Positions 44,056-54,065 are shown, counted from the stretch's first letter. The stretch: 64,000 bases of DNA from Pseudomonadota bacterium (GCA_013285465.1 CP053449.1:2380735-2444734), one strand, 5' to 3'. Numbers and translations: made by a program. Notes: generated from the sequence alone by a model not told the origin.

Positions 44056-45135
44056 ATGACGGTTCACAGCAAAAAACCAGCAAATAGCACGGCGCTAAGA
44101 TTTCTTGGCACCTGCCTTTGTACGGGCTTTGTTTCTGTGGCTGTCATGGCTTTTCCTCTCAAAGCCTCCGCACAATCCTCCGCCCTTCCCGATGACCAGA
44201 TTCAAAACCGCGTCCAGTATCTGGAACGGCAGGTGCAAACACTCAGCCGTGCCGTCTATCGCGGTGAAAAACCGCCCGCCGCAGCAGATAATGCAATGGG
44301 TGGCGATGCCCAGACCATGACGCAGATCGAAGTCCGCCTGTCTTATCTGGAAGAGCAAATTCAGCATCTGACAGGGCGGTTGGAAGAATACGGTTATCAA
44401 ATCCGTACCATGGAAAACCGCATTGACACGCTGGAAGACCAGCTGAAAAACCGGCCCGTAATTTCACCGCCGGCACATACCGGCACATTGCCGCCCCGTT
44501 ACGGCACGGCCGCTCCCGGCGCCGTCGGCGGGCATTCCGGTTACGGGCAGGAACCTTATGTTTCCGGCAATAATAATGTCACAAGTGACAGCCGCCCGCC
44601 GCTGGTTTCACCGCCCACGCAGCCGATCCTGACCATTCCGCAGCATGGCGGCGGAACGGAAGTTTTAAATACCATGCCTCCCGGCGCACAGGCGCTGGGC
44701 GTATTGCGTGTCACGGATAACGAAGCGGCACCGCAAACAGCGCCGCAGGATACGCCGGAAAAAGCCTATGAAAGTGCTTTTGCGCAAATTCGCGACCATA
44801 AATACAAGGAAGCCGCTACGTCCTTCACACAGTTCCTGCAGCAATATCCCGATCATAACCTTGCCGCCAATGCGCAATACTGGCTGTCGGAAACTTTTTA
44901 TGTGCGCGGCGAATATACGGAAGCCGCCCGCCAATTTGCCAGAGGCTATCAGAAATATCCGAAAAGCACGAAAACCGCCGATAATCTGCTAAAACTCGGC
45001 CTGTCGCTGGCGCGCAGTGACAAAACACAGGAAGCCTGTCTGACCTTCACACAGCTGCAGCAGGAATTCGCGGGCAAGGCTGATGATATCGTCAGCCGCA
45101 GCAAGCAGGAACAAAAACGCCTCGGCTGTGAGTAA
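44056..45135 (+). CDS. cpoB: Tol-Pal system protein CpoB (YbgF)
   Basis: 359 residues. Signal peptide to about residue 36 (cleavage after ASA), a coiled-coil trimer segment (about 45-130, LERQVQTLSRAVYR and LSYLEEQIQHLTGRLEEYGYQIRTMENRIDTLEDQ), and a Pro/Gly-rich linker. A C-terminal TPR domain follows (about 235-355, FAQIRDHKYKEAATSFTQFLQQYPDHNLAANAQYWLSETFYVRGEYTEAARQFARGYQKYPKS). CpoB couples Tol-Pal constriction to cell-wall synthesis. It starts 26 bases after pal and its stop lies four bases before tilS. Confidence 0.93.
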   Translation: MTVHSKKPANSTALRFLGTCLCTGFVSVAVMAFPLKASAQSSALPDDQIQNRVQYLERQVQTLSRAVYRGEKPPAAADNAMGGDAQTMTQIEVRLSYLEEQIQHLTGRLEEYGYQIRTMENRIDTLEDQLKNRPVISPPAHTGTLPPRYGTAAPGAVGGHSGYGQEPYVSGNNNVTSDSRPPLVSPPTQPILTIPQHGGGTEVLNTMPPGAQALGVLRVTDNEAAPQTAPQDTPEKAYESAFAQIRDHKYKEAATSFTQFLQQYPDHNLAANAQYWLSETFYVRGEYTEAARQFARGYQKYPKSTKTADNLLKLGLSLARSDKTQEACLTFTQLQQEFAGKADDIVSRSKQEQKRLGCE

Positions 45136-45139
45136 TAGC

Positions 45140-46498
45140 ATGAAAACCGTCAAAAAACATAACAACCGCAGTGATATCAGCGGGGTTTCCGCAGCGGAAT
45201 TTGCCGCCGCCGTCACAGAACTCTTTCCTGAAAATACACTGCCGGAAAAAATCGCCATCGGTGTTTCCGGCGGCGCGGACAGTATGGCGCTAACATTATT
45301 ACTGGCGGATTACGCCAAAGAAACGGGGCGGCAGCTCACCGCACTGACGGTCAACCACAATCTGCGCGCCGCAGCAAAAGACGAAGCCGCACAGACGGCA
45401 CACATTCTCAAAAAACGCGGCATTCCCTGCCATATTCTGGACTGGCAGCCGACTGCGCAAAAAACCGCCATACAAAAACGCGCCCGCGACGCACGTTACC
45501 GTTTGATGACGGAATATTGCCGCGAAAACAATATTCCGGTGCTGTTTTTAGCCCATCATGCCGGCGATCAGGCCGAAACTTTCTGGATGCGCCTGCAGGC
45601 CGGCAGCGGTATTGACGGGCTGGCCTGTATGGAGAAACTGCGGCGTGAGCCGGAAAGCGGTATTCTTATCGCCCGCCCGCTGCTGAATTTTGAAAAAGAC
45701 GATCTTAAAGCCGTCTGTACGGATCACGGCACAGGCTGGATCGAAGACCCGTCCAATACCGCCCCGCAATATCTGCGCAGCCGTATCCGCAAGACACTGG
45801 CGCAGATGCCGTCGGAAAAAATCAAAATCCTGCAAACTGTTGCCCTGTTCGGCAGGCTGCGTGAGAAGCTCCGCCGTGAAACCGCTGCCGCCACGCTGGA
45901 TTGCGCCATTTTCTATCCCGAAGCCTATGCCGCGCTTCACCGCAATGTCTGGCAGGGCTATCCTGCCGAAATCCGCCGCCGCATTTTGCAAAATATCGTG
46001 CGGGATCTTGCCGGAAAGCCGTACCCGCCTCGCACGCGTACGGTTGATAACGCGCTGGAAAATCTTGAGAATATTCCCGATCACGGCGTTTTTACCTTTG
46101 GCGGCTGTATTTTTGAACGGCAGGGCGACACGGTCTTTATCTGCCGCGAGGCTGCCGCCACACGCCCCGAAAGCGTCACAAAAACCGCTTTCCTGTTTGG
46201 ACGCTGCTTCCGCATAGAATTGCCCTTCCTGCCGGAAAAGCCGCTTTTCTGTAATGTTCTGGGTACGCGCGGGCTCTCTTTCCTGCCTGCGGCGCAGCGG
46301 AAAAATTTTGCAAAAAAATACAAATCCCTGCCGCGATTCGCACGGCAGGCGCTGCCTGTTCTGGAATCTGCGGACGGAATTGCCGCCGTGCCGCATCTTG
46401 CATGGGCGAATTCTGCGGTTTTTGGTGAAAATCCGTCGATTTCCGTCCGGTTCCGCCCTCCCGAAGCGATTTTTGACGAAGATATAGAGATTGTTTAG
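45140..46498 (+). CDS. tilS: tRNA(Ile)-lysidine synthetase
   Basis: 452 residues from the ATG at 45140. The PP-loop is SGGADSMALTLLLADY near residue 40. The enzyme attaches lysine to C34 of tRNA-Ile(CAU) using ATP, so that AUA codons are read correctly; it is usually essential. N-terminal ATP-pyrophosphatase domain (about 35-215) carries HHAGDQAETFWMRLQAGSGIDGLACM, GWIEDPSNTAPQYLRSRIRK. The remaining residues are the tRNA-recognition and C-terminal domains. Neighbours are cpoB and ftsH, the usual alphaproteobacterial order. Confidence 0.93.
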   Translation: MKTVKKHNNRSDISGVSAAEFAAAVTELFPENTLPEKIAIGVSGGADSMALTLLLADYAKETGRQLTALTVNHNLRAAAKDEAAQTAHILKKRGIPCHILDWQPTAQKTAIQKRARDARYRLMTEYCRENNIPVLFLAHHAGDQAETFWMRLQAGSGIDGLACMEKLRREPESGILIARPLLNFEKDDLKAVCTDHGTGWIEDPSNTAPQYLRSRIRKTLAQMPSEKIKILQTVALFGRLREKLRRETAAATLDCAIFYPEAYAALHRNVWQGYPAEIRRRILQNIVRDLAGKPYPPRTRTVDNALENLENIPDHGVFTFGGCIFERQGDTVFICREAAATRPESVTKTAFLFGRCFRIELPFLPEKPLFCNVLGTRGLSFLPAAQRKNFAKKYKSLPRFARQALPVLESADGIAAVPHLAWANSAVFGENPSISVRFRPPEAIFDEDIEIV

Positions 46499-46518
46499 AA
46501 TTGCCGTGCTACTATAAT
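46491..46518 (+). promoter_or_regulatory. Possible promoter of ftsH
   Basis: TTGTTT at 46491-46496 and a perfect TATAAT at 46513-46518 with 16 bases between, at the end of tilS and 60 bases before the ftsH start. It could drive ftsH independently of the pal operon. Confidence 0.45.
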
Positions 46519-46577
46519 AGTGACAAAGAAGCATGGCATAAAACGGCATAAAAACAGGAAAAGGACGCGGTACAAAG

Positions 46578-48545
46578 GTGGATCAAGACCCGAAAAATCA
46601 AAGAGACCCCGATGATAATGATAATTTCGGCCGGAATATGTTTTTCTGGCTGATCATCATCCTTTTACTGGTCGGTTTCTTCAATATGTTCCAGCAAAAA
46701 CCCCAGCATCAGGGCGCATCCGCACCGGTTTCCTATTCCGATCTGATGTCGGATGCCGATTCAGGCAAAATTGCCGATGTCACCCTGCAAGGCGAGGAAA
46801 TCTACGGACATTACACCGACGGACGCAGCTTCCTGAGCTATCTGCCGCCGGGAACGGATATTGTCAGCCGTCTTGAAAAAACGCCTGTCCGCATTAACGC
46901 CAAACCGAAACCGACGGAAAAGCCGACACTGTGGAGCATTCTGATCTCATGGTTCCCGATGCTGCTTTTGATCGGGGTCTGGGTGTTTTTCATGCGCCAG
47001 ATGCACGGTTCCAGCGGCAAAGCAATGGGCTTCGGCAAATCCAAGGCCAAATTACTGACGGAGCGCTCGGGACGCGTCACTTTTGACGATGTTGCCGGTA
47101 TTGACGAGGCCAAGGCCGAGCTGGAGGAAATCGTCGAGTTTCTGAAAGACCCGCGTAAATTCCAGCGGCTTGGCGGGAAAATTCCCAAAGGCGCGCTGCT
47201 GGTCGGTCCGCCCGGTACGGGTAAAACCCTTGTCGCCCGCGCCGTTGCGGGGGAGGCAAATGTGCCTTTCTTTACAATTTCCGGTTCCGATTTTGTCGAA
47301 ATGTTTGTCGGTGTCGGTGCCAGCCGTGTCCGTGATATGTTTGAACAGGGCAAGCGCAACGCCCCCTGCATCATCTTTATTGACGAGATTGATGCCGTTG
47401 GCCGCCACCGCGGTGCCGGTCTTGGCGGCGGAAATGATGAACGCGAACAGACGCTGAACCAGCTGCTGGTGGAAATGGACGGTTTCGAGGCCAATGAAGG
47501 CGTGATCCTGATTGCCGCCACCAACCGCCCCGATGTTCTTGACCCCGCGCTGCTGCGTCCGGGCCGTTTTGACCGCCAGATTGTTGTGCCGAATCCGGAT
47601 ATCGACGGGCGCGAAAAAATTCTGAAAGTGCATATGCGCAAAGTCCCGATGGCTGCCGATGTCGAAGCCCGCATCATTGCCCGCGGCACACCCGGATTTT
47701 CCGGTGCCGATCTCGCCAATCTGGTGAATGAGGCCGCACTGCTGGCCGCACGCCGCGGCAAACAGGTTGTCGGTATGGCGGAATTTGAAGATGCCAAAGA
47801 CAAAGTGATGATGGGGTCCGAGCGCCGCTCTATGGCAATGACGGAGGACGAGAAAAAACTCACCGCCTTCCACGAAGCCGGACATGCCGTTGTTGCCCTG
47901 CACGAACCGGCCTCCGACCCGATACACAAGGCCACGATTATTCCGCGCGGCCGCGCTTTGGGGATGGTGATGCGCCTGCCGGAGGGCGACCGTATCTCGA
48001 TGTCGCGGGACAAGTTGCTCGCCGATCTCGCCGTATCAATGGGCGGACGTATTGCCGAGGAAATGATTTTCGGCCATGGCAAAGTCACAACCGGCGCGTC
48101 GTCGGATATTAAAATGGCCACCGATATCGCCCGCCGTATGGTGACCGAATGGGGCATGAGCGATGAAATCGGCCCCTTGAATTACGGCGACGGCGGTCAG
48201 GAAGTCTTCCTTGGTTATTCCATGGGACGCGACAGCAAAGTTATTTCCGAAGAAAAAGCCAATAAGATCGATTCGGAAATCCACCGCATTGTCACCGAAT
48301 CCTATACCCGCGCCCACAAGACGCTGACCAAATACAAAAAATCCCTGCATGCCGTTGCAGAGGCGCTTTTGGAATTTGAAACGCTGAACGGGCAGGAAAT
48401 TCAGGATGCGGCCGATGGTAAAAAAATCAAACGCATCAATGCCTCTGTTAGCGCCAAGAAAAAAGCCGGACGGAAAAAACAAGGCTCCGTTCCGACAGGC
48501 GGCGGCGTTGATCTTGGCAGTTCCATCGAACCTCAAAGCACTTAG
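46578..48545 (+). CDS. ftsH: ATP-dependent zinc metalloprotease FtsH
   Basis: 655 residues, starting at GTG. Two transmembrane helices near 17-34 and 117-138 flank a periplasmic domain. The AAA+ domain has Walker A GPPGTGKT near 210, Walker [18 protein letters not shown], the pore motif [13 protein letters not shown], and an arginine-finger segment [10 protein letters not shown]. The M41 protease follows with zinc ligand HEAGH near 432 and a third ligand Asp further on ([15 protein letters not shown]). The C terminus is a Lys-rich extension. It degrades misfolded membrane and regulatory proteins. iaaA begins 18 bases after its stop. Confidence 0.97.
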   Translation: MDQDPKNQRDPDDNDNFGRNMFFWLIIILLLVGFFNMFQQKPQHQGASAPVSYSDLMSDADSGKIADVTLQGEEIYGHYTDGRSFLSYLPPGTDIVSRLEKTPVRINAKPKPTEKPTLWSILISWFPMLLLIGVWVFFMRQMHGSSGKAMGFGKSKAKLLTERSGRVTFDDVAGIDEAKAELEEIVEFLKDPRKFQRLGGKIPKGALLVGPPGTGKTLVARAVAGEANVPFFTISGSDFVEMFVGVGASRVRDMFEQGKRNAPCIIFIDEIDAVGRHRGAGLGGGNDEREQTLNQLLVEMDGFEANEGVILIAATNRPDVLDPALLRPGRFDRQIVVPNPDIDGREKILKVHMRKVPMAADVEARIIARGTPGFSGADLANLVNEAALLAARRGKQVVGMAEFEDAKDKVMMGSERRSMAMTEDEKKLTAFHEAGHAVVALHEPASDPIHKATIIPRGRALGMVMRLPEGDRISMSRDKLLADLAVSMGGRIAEEMIFGHGKVTTGASSDIKMATDIARRMVTEWGMSDEIGPLNYGDGGQEVFLGYSMGRDSKVISEEKANKIDSEIHRIVTESYTRAHKTLTKYKKSLHAVAEALLEFETLNGQEIQDAADGKKIKRINASVSAKKKAGRKKQGSVPTGGGVDLGSSIEPQST

Positions 48546-48563
48546 GAAAAGACTCCACCGCGC

Positions 48564-49481
48564 ATGATCCCTTTTGCTCTGGCTATTCACGGCGGTGCGG
48601 GTACGATCACAAAAGAGATCGACCCCGCCCCCTATCTTGCCGTGTTACATGAGGCGCTGGATGCGGGCTATGCCGTATTGTCACGGCAGGGCAGCGCGAT
48701 TGATGCCGTTGCCGCCGCCGTGCTGATACTGGAGGATTTCCCGCTTTACAATGCCGGACGCGGCGCCGTTTATAACCATGACACCCGGCATGAACTTGAT
48801 GCCGCCGTGATGGATGGGGCAAACCGCAAAGCCGGCGCTATCGGCGGCGCGACAAAAATCCGCAATCCCGTACTGGCAGCGCGCGCCGTGATGGAACATT
48901 CCCCGCATGTGCTGCTGACAGGCGATGGCGCAAATCATTTCGCCGCCGAACACGGGCTGAAAATAGTGGAAAATGCCTGGTTTAATACCGACCACCGTCT
49001 AAAACAGCTGCATCAGGCACAGCAGAAGAACAAAATCCAGCTCGATTTTTCTGATGATGAGGAAGAACCCGCGATGGGGACCGTCGGCGCCGTTGCGCTG
49101 GATGTAAACGGCAATCTTGCTGCCGCCACCTCAACAGGCGGGCTGACCAATAAAGCCGTGGGGCGCGTTGGTGATACACCAATCATCGGTGCGGGAACCT
49201 ATGCTGAAAACGGGGTTTGCGCCATTTCCGCGACGGGAACGGGGGATGAGATTATCCGTATCGTGATGGCGCATGACATCGCCGCCCGTATGAAATATCT
49301 GAACGAGAACATCGAAACCGCCTCCGCGCACGCGCTGGAACAATTAAAATCTCTAAACGGTGATGGCGGGCTGATTGCCGTCACACAGGAGGGCAAAATC
49401 CACATGCCCTTCATCAGCCGCGGCATGTTCCGCGGCAGCCGCAGCGCCGCCGACACCGAAAACTTTGCCGCGATTTTCTAA
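48564..49481 (+). CDS. iaaA: Isoaspartyl peptidase / plant-type L-asparaginase
   Basis: 305 residues. N-terminal nucleophile hydrolase: the precursor cleaves itself before the Thr in MGTVGAVALDVNGNLAAATSTGG (about residue 174), exposing that Thr as catalyst. N-terminal part: AIHGGAGTITKEID and YNAGRGAVYNHDTRHELDAAVMDG. After the cut, TPIIGAGTYAENGVCAISATGTGDEII holds the substrate pocket. The enzyme removes isoaspartyl residues from peptides and has some asparaginase activity. It converges with the MFS gene; the two stop codons overlap by four bases. Confidence 0.93.
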   Translation: MIPFALAIHGGAGTITKEIDPAPYLAVLHEALDAGYAVLSRQGSAIDAVAAAVLILEDFPLYNAGRGAVYNHDTRHELDAAVMDGANRKAGAIGGATKIRNPVLAARAVMEHSPHVLLTGDGANHFAAEHGLKIVENAWFNTDHRLKQLHQAQQKNKIQLDFSDDEEEPAMGTVGAVALDVNGNLAAATSTGGLTNKAVGRVGDTPIIGAGTYAENGVCAISATGTGDEIIRIVMAHDIAARMKYLNENIETASAHALEQLKSLNGDGGLIAVTQEGKIHMPFISRGMFRGSRSAADTENFAAIF

Positions 49482-50818
49482 TCCTGCTGCGTTTTTTTCG
49501 CCTTGCGTTTCACGGTCTTGCGCGCGGTTTTGACGGCGGCGGTTTTAAGAACCTTTGCGGCTTTCTTTCCTGCGGCGCGGGTTTTCTCTTTTATCACGCG
49601 GTAACGCGGGTCAATCCGGCTGATAAAGCCTGCCGTCATGGCGGTTGAGGACGGTACGAAATCCTCCGTCCGCTTCGGCGCGGCGCGGATTGTGCGGGCA
49701 TAAAGCACGTAAATCAGCAACAGCGAGGTTAAAGCCGCAATTCCGTAGAACAGCGCCGATGTGCCGAAGCTTTCCATTACCAGCGCCGCCAGATAAGGTC
49801 CCGCCACCGCGCCAAGGCCGGAAACCAGCAAAATCGTCCCCGAAACCTGTACAAAATCTTTCGCCGCGACATGGTCATTGATATGGGCATTGCACAGCGC
49901 GCCCAAAGTCAGCAAAAAGCCGCCGAATAAGAACGCCGCAATCAAAAGCAGCCACAGCACCGCCGCGCCCGTCATTCCCATCACACACCCCGTTGCCGCC
50001 AGTCCTGCCGCGATCAACGCGATAACATTGCGGCGGTCGGTGCGGTCGGACAGCCAGCCCAACGGGTATTGCAACGCCATACCGCCAAACACGACAGCGG
50101 ACATAAATCCGGCCAGCTGCGCGGTCGTCAATCCGGTCTGATAGGCGAATACAGGGCCCATCCCCCAGAAAGCGCCATTGGTCAAACCTGCCGTAAACGC
50201 GCCCGTTATTCCGACGGGAGAGATTTTCCACAGCGTCCCGATTTTCATGCGCAGGGTTTCCTGCAATTCAGGCGCGGGGGCACGTGTCAGCGCCACCGGA
50301 ATCACGGCAACGGAAAACAACACCGATCCCAACACAAACAGATGAAAACCCGCCGGATCGGCCAGGTTCATCAATTGCTGCCCCAGACCGACCGATGCCA
50401 GATTGATCACCATATAAAGCGAGAACAGTTTGCCGCGGTTTTTGTTATCGGCGCGACCGTTCAGCCAGCTTTCGGTCACAAGATACAGTCCGGCAAGGCA
50501 GGCACCGGTGATGCCCCGCAGCAGCGCCCAGAAATAGGGGTCAATCCAGACGACATGCAGCAAGGCCGCCGCCGAAGCCAGCGAGGCCAGCGCCGCAAAA
50601 ACACGGATATGTCCGACAAAACCGACCAGACGCGGCACGTAAAGCGCCCCGATAATATGCCCGATAAAGTAACCGGACATCAAAAAACCCGTCATACTTG
50701 TGGAAAAACCTTCGATCTGCGCCCGCACGCCGATCAGCGTCCCCTGCAAACCGTTTCCCAACAGCAGGAAAGCAATCCCCGCCATCAAAGCCGTAATGCT
50801 GCCGATAATATCGCGCAT
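49478..50818 (-). CDS. MFS-type membrane transporter
   Basis: 446 residues with about twelve hydrophobic segments, the first at MRDIIGSITALMAGIAFLLLGNGLQG. The loop between helices 2 and 3 (VPRLVGFVGHIRVF) is the MFS motif A region in altered form, and WLSDRTDRRNVIALIAAGLAATG near residue 258 is the same motif in the second half. The C terminus is a 40-residue basic tail (AAGKKAAKVLKTAAVKTARKTVKRKAKK). The substrate is unknown; the pattern resembles sugar or drug exporters in alphaproteobacteria. Convergent with iaaA. Confidence 0.88.
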   Translation of the reverse strand: MRDIIGSITALMAGIAFLLLGNGLQGTLIGVRAQIEGFSTSMTGFLMSGYFIGHIIGALYVPRLVGFVGHIRVFAALASLASAAALLHVVWIDPYFWALLRGITGACLAGLYLVTESWLNGRADNKNRGKLFSLYMVINLASVGLGQQLMNLADPAGFHLFVLGSVLFSVAVIPVALTRAPAPELQETLRMKIGTLWKISPVGITGAFTAGLTNGAFWGMGPVFAYQTGLTTAQLAGFMSAVVFGGMALQYPLGWLSDRTDRRNVIALIAAGLAATGCVMGMTGAAVLWLLLIAAFLFGGFLLTLGALCNAHINDHVAAKDFVQVSGTILLVSGLGAVAGPYLAALVMESFGTSALFYGIAALTSLLLIYVLYARTIRAAPKRTEDFVPSSTAMTAGFISRIDPRYRVIKEKTRAAGKKAAKVLKTAAVKTARKTVKRKAKKTQQD

Positions 50819-50983
50819 TGCCTTTAACCCCCTCTATTTCCTCCGGTTTTTCAGAGCCTGAAACACCGGACACACACCGTTTTTTATTCTTCTTTTTGTT
50901 TTTCTTGTTTTTATTCCAAATAAATAAATTTCAAGAATATGTCAAGAAAAATACACCGTAATAATGGTAAAGAGAGTATTTAT

Positions 50984-51781
50984 TTACGCTGATTTCTGTT
51001 TACTTTCGGGGCGGGTGTTTTCAAAGGCGATACGCAGACCTTGCAGCACCAGATCGGGCAGGATTATGTCGAAAATGCCGCGTTCCCGATATAGCTGGGC
51101 GAAGCCGCCCGTGGCGACAACGGTGACGGGTTCGTTATTGAAGACCTCGGCCTTATAGCCTGCAATCACTTCCTTCATCGCGCCGAAATGGCCGTAATAC
51201 AGCCCGCTTTGAATACATTCGCGCGTTGACTGCCCCAGATAGGTTGCGGGTTCTTCAATATCAACCTCCATCAGCCGCGCCGTATTCAGACGCAGGCTTT
51301 CCATCGCCACGCGCAGACCGGGCAGGATCACACCGCCCATAAAATCACTGCCGTTTTTCACCGCCACCAGCGTTGTCGCCGTACCCAGATCGACAACCAC
51401 CAGATTTTTACCCGGAAACGCCGCCGCCGCGCCGATTGATCCTGCAATCAGATCCGCCCCGACTTCATTGGGGTTTTTATATTTGATATTGATGCCTGTT
51501 TTCACCCCCGCCTGCAGGATGAAATATTCCGCCTTGGGAAAATACTGCAAAAAAGCGTGACGAATGGTGAAATTCGCCCCCGGCACAACCGAGGCCAGCG
51601 CGATTGCCCGCACATCTCCATGCGGTATTTCGTTTTCACGCAGCAGATCACGCAGGAAAATCCCGAATTGATCCGCCGTACCGATCTGATGGGTGGCGTA
51701 ACGGAAGCGCAGTTTCAGCTCCTCGCCGTCAAAAACCCCGCCGACAATATGCGTATTTCCGATATCAAGACACAGCAGCAT
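50984..51781 (-). CDS. coaX: Type III pantothenate kinase
   Basis: 265 residues from the ATG at 51781, which has AAGGAAG upstream; the longer frame adds 14 unlikely residues. Phosphorylates pantothenate, the first step of coenzyme A synthesis. LCLDIGNTHIVGGVF at the N terminus is the phosphate loop of the ASKHA fold, and KNPNEVGADLIAGSIGAA, VVVDLGTATTLVAV and GGVILPGLRVAMESL are substrate and metal motifs. Its start lies inside the 3' end of panC (17 bases of overlap), so translation is coupled. It closes the pantothenate cluster. Confidence 0.95.
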   Translation of the reverse strand: MLLCLDIGNTHIVGGVFDGEELKLRFRYATHQIGTADQFGIFLRDLLRENEIPHGDVRAIALASVVPGANFTIRHAFLQYFPKAEYFILQAGVKTGINIKYKNPNEVGADLIAGSIGAAAAFPGKNLVVVDLGTATTLVAVKNGSDFMGGVILPGLRVAMESLRLNTARLMEVDIEEPATYLGQSTRECIQSGLYYGHFGAMKEVIAGYKAEVFNNEPVTVVATGGFAQLYRERGIFDIILPDLVLQGLRIAFENTRPESKQKSA

Positions 51782-52574
51782 GTTTTTCTTCCTTTTTACC
51801 GCATTCTGCGGGGATATTATCAATCAGGCGCACATCGCCCAACCATGCGGCGGCCAAGCGCCGCCCCCATTTTGTTTCCACATATTCGGGCTTAAATCCT
51901 GCTTTTTCAAGCTTTTTTACGATCTCCGCATCCGTCAGCGAAAAATCGGAAAGTAGGGCATAAAGCTGCGCCGCCTGCGCCTTTTCCTCTGCCGACAGGC
52001 GGTTGTTGCGGGAGCTCATGGCAAGCCCGCTTTCCGCGCGCCGTGTCGGGCAGGGAATAATCTCCGTATCCAGAAAGAAAGCCGCCGCCATTTTTCGCAC
52101 CAGCAGCAATTGCTGAAAATCCTTTTCCCCGAAATAGGCGCGGTCGGCAGCGGCAATATTCAAAAGCTTCATCACCACCGTCAGCATGCCGGTAAAATGG
52201 CCGGGACGGAACTGCCCCTCCAGCACATTGGCATCTTCCGTTTCCGTGATTTGCAACGCATAGCCGTCAGGATAAATATCCTCCTCGGCGGGGTTCAGTA
52301 CGTAGACACGGTTTTCCGCCCCTTCCAGAGCATCCAGCTTTGCGCAATCCTCCTTAAACGTACGGGCGTACGCCTCGTAATCCGATGCTTGATTAAACTG
52401 GGTCGGATTGACGAAAATACTGACCAGTACAAAATCATTTTCCGCCAGCGCCCGCCGCACGAGGTCAAGATGACCGTCATGCAGATTGCCCATTGTCGGT
52501 ACAAAACCGAGCGTACCGTTCAGGTTTTTACGCTGTTTCTGCCAGTTTTTCGGCACCGAAACTATATGCGGCAT
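51765..52574 (-). CDS. panC: Pantothenate synthetase
   Basis: 269 residues from the ATG at 52574, chosen because AGGAG lies nine bases upstream and gives the usual MPHIVSVPKNWQK start. Joins pantoate and beta-alanine with ATP. LGFVPTMGNLHDGHLDLVRRAL is the nucleotide HIGH motif, IFVNPTQFNQASDYEAY and YFGEKDFQQLLLVRKM line the active site, and SSRNNRLS is the KMSKS-like region. It overlaps the 3' end of panB by 47 bases and coaX by 17, a tightly packed operon. Confidence 0.96.
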   Translation of the reverse strand: MPHIVSVPKNWQKQRKNLNGTLGFVPTMGNLHDGHLDLVRRALAENDFVLVSIFVNPTQFNQASDYEAYARTFKEDCAKLDALEGAENRVYVLNPAEEDIYPDGYALQITETEDANVLEGQFRPGHFTGMLTVVMKLLNIAAADRAYFGEKDFQQLLLVRKMAAAFFLDTEIIPCPTRRAESGLAMSSRNNRLSAEEKAQAAQLYALLSDFSLTDAEIVKKLEKAGFKPEYVETKWGRRLAAAWLGDVRLIDNIPAECGKKEEKHAAVS

Positions 52575-53343
52575 CGGGGAAAACTCCTGTTTTAACCTCT
52601 TCAACATAGCTATCCAGTGCGCCTGTCACCAGATCAGCACCGTCAAGGAACTGTTTGACGAATTTCGGGCGGAAATCGGTATTCAGACCCAGCAGATCCT
52701 GGAAAACCAGTACCTGACCATCCGTATCCGCACCGGCGCCGATACCGATTGTGGCAATGCCGATTTCTTCGGTAATCTTTTTCGCCAGCGGCGCGGGAAC
52801 GCATTCCAGCACCAGCGCAAAACAGCCCGCTTCTTCCAGCGCTTTTGCATCCTGCAGCAGTTGTTTTGCCGCTTTATCGGTTTTCCCCTGTACGCGGTAT
52901 CCGCCCAGTTGATGCACAAATTGCGGCGTCAATCCGATATGGCCCATCACCGGCACGCCGCTATCAACCAGATGGCGGATAAAACCGACATTGCCGGATG
53001 TACCTTCCAGCTTCACCGCATGTGCGCCTGCCTGCATGATGGTCTGCACCGCCTCCATATTATCGGAGAGCGCTTTGCGGTATGATAAAAACGGCAGATC
53101 GCCGACAATAAATTTGTCTTTTGCACCGCGGGAAACCGCCGCCGTATGCAGCGCCATCATCTCCGTCGTAGCATTCACCGTTGTTTCAAAACCGTGCATC
53201 GTCATGGCAAGGCTGTCACCGACCAGAATACAATCCAGCGCCGTACGATTGACCAGAACCGCGCTGGTATAATCGTAACAGGTGACCATGGTGATTTTGT
53301 CACCTTTCTGTTTTTTCTTTCCGAAATCGAGAATGTTCAACAT
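52528..53343 (-). CDS. panB: 3-methyl-2-oxobutanoate hydroxymethyltransferase
   Basis: 271 residues. Adds hydroxymethyl from 5,10-methylene-tetrahydrofolate to 2-oxoisovalerate, giving ketopantoate. TIM barrel with the metal site GDSLAMTMHGFETTVNATTEMM near 42-60, LPFLSYRK, VKLEGTSGNVGFIRHLVDSGVPVMGHIGLTPQ, and the catalytic Glu in FALVLECVPAPLAKKI. Its product is the substrate of the PanG-like reductase encoded just upstream (the stop of that gene overlaps this start by seven bases). Confidence 0.96.
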   Translation of the reverse strand: MLNILDFGKKKQKGDKITMVTCYDYTSAVLVNRTALDCILVGDSLAMTMHGFETTVNATTEMMALHTAAVSRGAKDKFIVGDLPFLSYRKALSDNMEAVQTIMQAGAHAVKLEGTSGNVGFIRHLVDSGVPVMGHIGLTPQFVHQLGGYRVQGKTDKAAKQLLQDAKALEEAGCFALVLECVPAPLAKKITEEIGIATIGIGAGADTDGQVLVFQDLLGLNTDFRPKFVKQFLDGADLVTGALDSYVEEVKTGVFPDAAYSFGAEKLAETA

Positions 53344-54065
53344 GCTTTTTCCTTTCTGTTTTGCGCCTCTGCGCCTTGTATATTTTGGTAAGTCTCTACA
53401 AAAACCTGATAGATATTCTGATACGCATCCCCCGATAATGCCGCCAGATTGCGGGCAATCGTCGCCTGATCACCACGTAGCAACGGCCCGGTCAGCGCAT
53501 TTTCGCGATCACTGACAAGATTTTCCGTCTGTTGTTTCAGTAAGGGAAATGCGGCTTCGGCCGGAAGGTTGAAATCATTTTCAAAAGCATCAAACAGCTT
53601 TTGCCAAAGCAGACAGCTGTAATTTGCCGCCATCACGCAATGGGCGTGATAGGCCGCCTTCATGGCAGGGGCAAGCCGTGCATGGGGATTGGGCAGACCG
53701 GGTAGCAGTGTGGTGAAATCCGGCGCGGTATCGTCCAGAATGAAGAAAATTTCTTCATATTTTTCGCAGGCGTAAAGCCCCTGCCCAAAAGTCGTCAGCG
53801 GATGCGCGCCGCTGGCAAGTTCCGTCACCAGCGACCCTGAAAAATGGATTTTTTTGCCTTGTTTGCCGCCGAGATGGTCGCGGATAAAGCTTTCAATGGC
53901 GTCATCACGGATCAACACCAGAATGCGCTGCGCATCGCCAAGCTCTTCTAGGGGAAGACCACGATGCCAATGGGAAACGGAAATACCGAGAAGGGAAAAA
54001 TAATGCAAAAAATGCCGCGCGACGCGGCCATTGCCGATAATCAGATATTGCGGTACTTGTCCCAT
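53337..54065 (-). CDS. panG: PanG-like ketopantoate reductase (Rossmann + DUF2520)
   Basis: 242 residues. N-terminal Rossmann fold with the dinucleotide loop YLIIGNGRVARHFLHYF, then ILVLIRDDAI and FSGSLV, followed by a helical DUF2520 domain. Proteins of this architecture include PanG of Francisella, an alternative NADPH-dependent ketopantoate reductase. Here the gene is the first of the panB-panC-coaX operon and no panE is present in the window, so it is the likely source of pantoate. Family name from knowledge of that precedent; the enzyme activity is inferred from context and fold. Confidence 0.7.
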   Translation of the reverse strand: MGQVPQYLIIGNGRVARHFLHYFSLLGISVSHWHRGLPLEELGDAQRILVLIRDDAIESFIRDHLGGKQGKKIHFSGSLVTELASGAHPLTTFGQGLYACEKYEEIFFILDDTAPDFTTLLPGLPNPHARLAPAMKAAYHAHCVMAANYSCLLWQKLFDAFENDFNLPAEAAFPLLKQQTENLVSDRENALTGPLLRGDQATIARNLAALSGDAYQNIYQVFVETYQNIQGAEAQNRKEKAC

